Below are positions 62,961 through 64,000 of a stretch of 64,000 bases of DNA, piece after piece (within the stretch, counting starts at the first letter, position 1; each line of letters opens with the position of its first letter). The notes under the pieces were generated by a model. It made no database searches and was not told the DNA's origin. It was given only the letters and a program-made list of their open reading frames with translations. Source of the DNA: Macrothele yani (Eukaryota > Arthropoda > Arachnida > Araneae > Macrothelidae); the NCBI GenBank assembly GCA_039090855.1, contig CM077034.1:230767005-230831004 (forward strand). The letters run 5' to 3'. Made by a program: the position numbers and the translations under genes.

Positions 62961-63185
62961 GTTAAGGCGGATCCACCTATAATTTTGCCTTATATTTCTA
63001 ATTGGCAAACTTCTGTAGCCATTTTCTTTACAATTAATGCGTTACCAAGGATGAAAATTTGAACATCTATAAAAATAACTTCATGTTACAGCTTATTATA
63101 CTTAATATTTTCTAAAATTTAACCGTAATCAAGCAATCCAACATTTGTTTGTCTAATGACGTCATCAATGTACAGGTCGCGCCAT
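62961..63185. mobile_element. half of a fold-back element, broken by a Tc1
   Basis: It matches the left half and centre of the fold-back element at 17586-18000: CCTATAATTTTGCC, AAAATTTGAACA, ATACTTAATATTTTCTAAAA, then CAATCCAACATTTGTTTGTC and GACGTCATCAATGTACAGGT. Homology stops at GCGCCATCT, where the family A Tc1 end (ACCAACAAGTAATTGG) takes over. The other half may lie beyond the window or be lost. Confidence 0.7.
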
Positions 63186-64000
63186 CTACCAACAAGTAAT
63201 TGGGCACCTGTGATAGCAAAGGAAAAAGAAGTTTATTCACCTTCAATAGTTTGTAGAGCCTCCACGAGCGGCGATTACAGCTGCGCATACTCTCAACCAG
63301 GCGTTGTACGACGGCTAGCGGTATTTTCTTCCACTCGGCTTGGAGAAGACAGATCAGTTCCTTCACCTATTTCGGACGGTGGGGGCACCCCTTAAGTCGA
63401 CGCTCCATCTCATCCCAGAGGTGCTCGATAAGGTTAAGGTACGGGGCCAGTCCATTCGATTAACCCCATGGTCACCATACCAAGCCATGGTGGACCTCGC
63501 AACATGACAGGAAGCATTGTCATCCTGAAAGTAACATGGGTCCACCCCATAAAACTGCCACAACGTAGGAAGCTCATGGTTATCCAAAATGGTGCAGTTG
63601 GTCTCGGCGTTAAGTCTACCAGGAATTGCGACCAAGGGTCCCGTGCCATACCAGGAGAAACACCCCCATAGCATAATTGCACCGCCGCCGAACTTCACAG
63701 TTGGCACAATACATTCCGGCAGGAGGCGTTCTCCAGGCAGACGCCAAACCCAGACCCTGCCATCCGAACGGTAGAGGGTGAACCTTGATTCGTCGCTCCA
63801 GAGAACCTGTTTCCACTGTTCAACGGTCCACTGTCGACCTTCTTTGCATCACGTTAGCCGAGCAGCGCTATTGGACTTGGTGATCAAAGACTTGTGGGGG
63901 GCAGCACGTCCATGATAACCGAGCAGATGGGCTTCCTTACGGATGGTATTCATCGAAAGAACACTCCCGGATGCCTGTTGAAACTCCTCGTGGATGTGGC
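63186..64000 (-). mobile_element. Tc1 element (family A), 3' part, continues beyond the window
   Basis: It begins inside the terminal repeat (ACCAACAAGTAATTGGGCAC); the outermost CACTATCT is replaced by GCGCCATCT of the fold-back element. The transposase is on the minus strand: [40 protein letters not shown] and [15 protein letters not shown] (same lesion before DLNPIEH as in the 54-kb copy), with ELICLLQAEWKKIPLAVVQR in the C-terminal region. Unlike the other two copies, it keeps GYHGRAAPHKSLITK in frame near 63915. It is cut by the window end before the N-terminus. Confidence 0.88.

Noticed and set aside
62740..62982. 80-codon + strand frame near the window end
   Set aside because: AT-rich chance frame with no motif, overlapping the start of the fold-back element.

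Overview
This is metazoan, most likely arthropod, nuclear DNA. It carries spliced exons of a host gene with GT-AG introns, tRNA-derived SINEs, two kinds of non-LTR retrotransposon (an RTE-like and an L1/Tx1-like one), and at least nine distinguishable Tc1/mariner-type elements. I see no bacterial-style gene organisation. The species cannot be named from the sequence.

Host gene: four exons on the + strand (23361-23481, 29314-29500, 44824-44966, 57743-57901) join in phase. They encode the C-terminal ~200 residues of a membrane acyltransferase of the NRF-6 (nose resistant to fluoxetine 6) / acyltransferase-3 family, including the stop codon. The three introns are filled with repeats, so 609 bp of exon are spread over 34.5 kb. 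The 5' exons are not visible and presumably lie to the left of the window.

Layout: 1-4716, a 297-bp satellite made from the 3' end of a Tc1 element; 5290-11664, a 142-bp satellite; 12122-13970, a tandem array with a tRNA-like sequence in each unit; 14189-17570, two dead Tc1 elements, one with a reiterated helix-turn-helix region and an inserted SINE; 17562-23203, a 108-bp array interrupted by a fold-back element; 23616-24343, a SINE trimer; 24530-29017, a Tc1 element whose 5' end is an 18-copy 147-bp array, joined to a second Tc1 fragment; 29541-34474, a nested set (Tc3-like element containing an RTE LINE and a Tc1 element); 35203-39958, a SINE, a 166-bp array and two Tc1 elements, the second with an 8-copy 192-bp 3' end; 40556-44790, a fold-back family with mariner and RTE insertions that grades into a 330-bp array of tRNA-Glu-like units; 45029-52433, a full-length two-ORF LINE; 52434-53400, SINEs; 53640-57572, mariner, Tc1 and long-TIR elements; 58252-60183, a SINE with 14 tandem bodies; 60543-62095, a nearly intact Tc1; 62426-62648, a simple SINE; 62961-64000, half a fold-back element joined to a Tc1.

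Two themes stand out. First, about half of the window is tandem arrays, and most of them can be traced to a piece of a mobile element: Tc1 5' end, Tc1 3' end, SINE body or tRNA-like unit. The window therefore shows several stages of satellite birth from transposons. Second, the main SINE family and the intact LINE share the same 3'-terminal 24 nt plus A-rich tail. This makes the LINE the probable engine that mobilises the SINE, including its dimeric, trimeric and 14-body forms.
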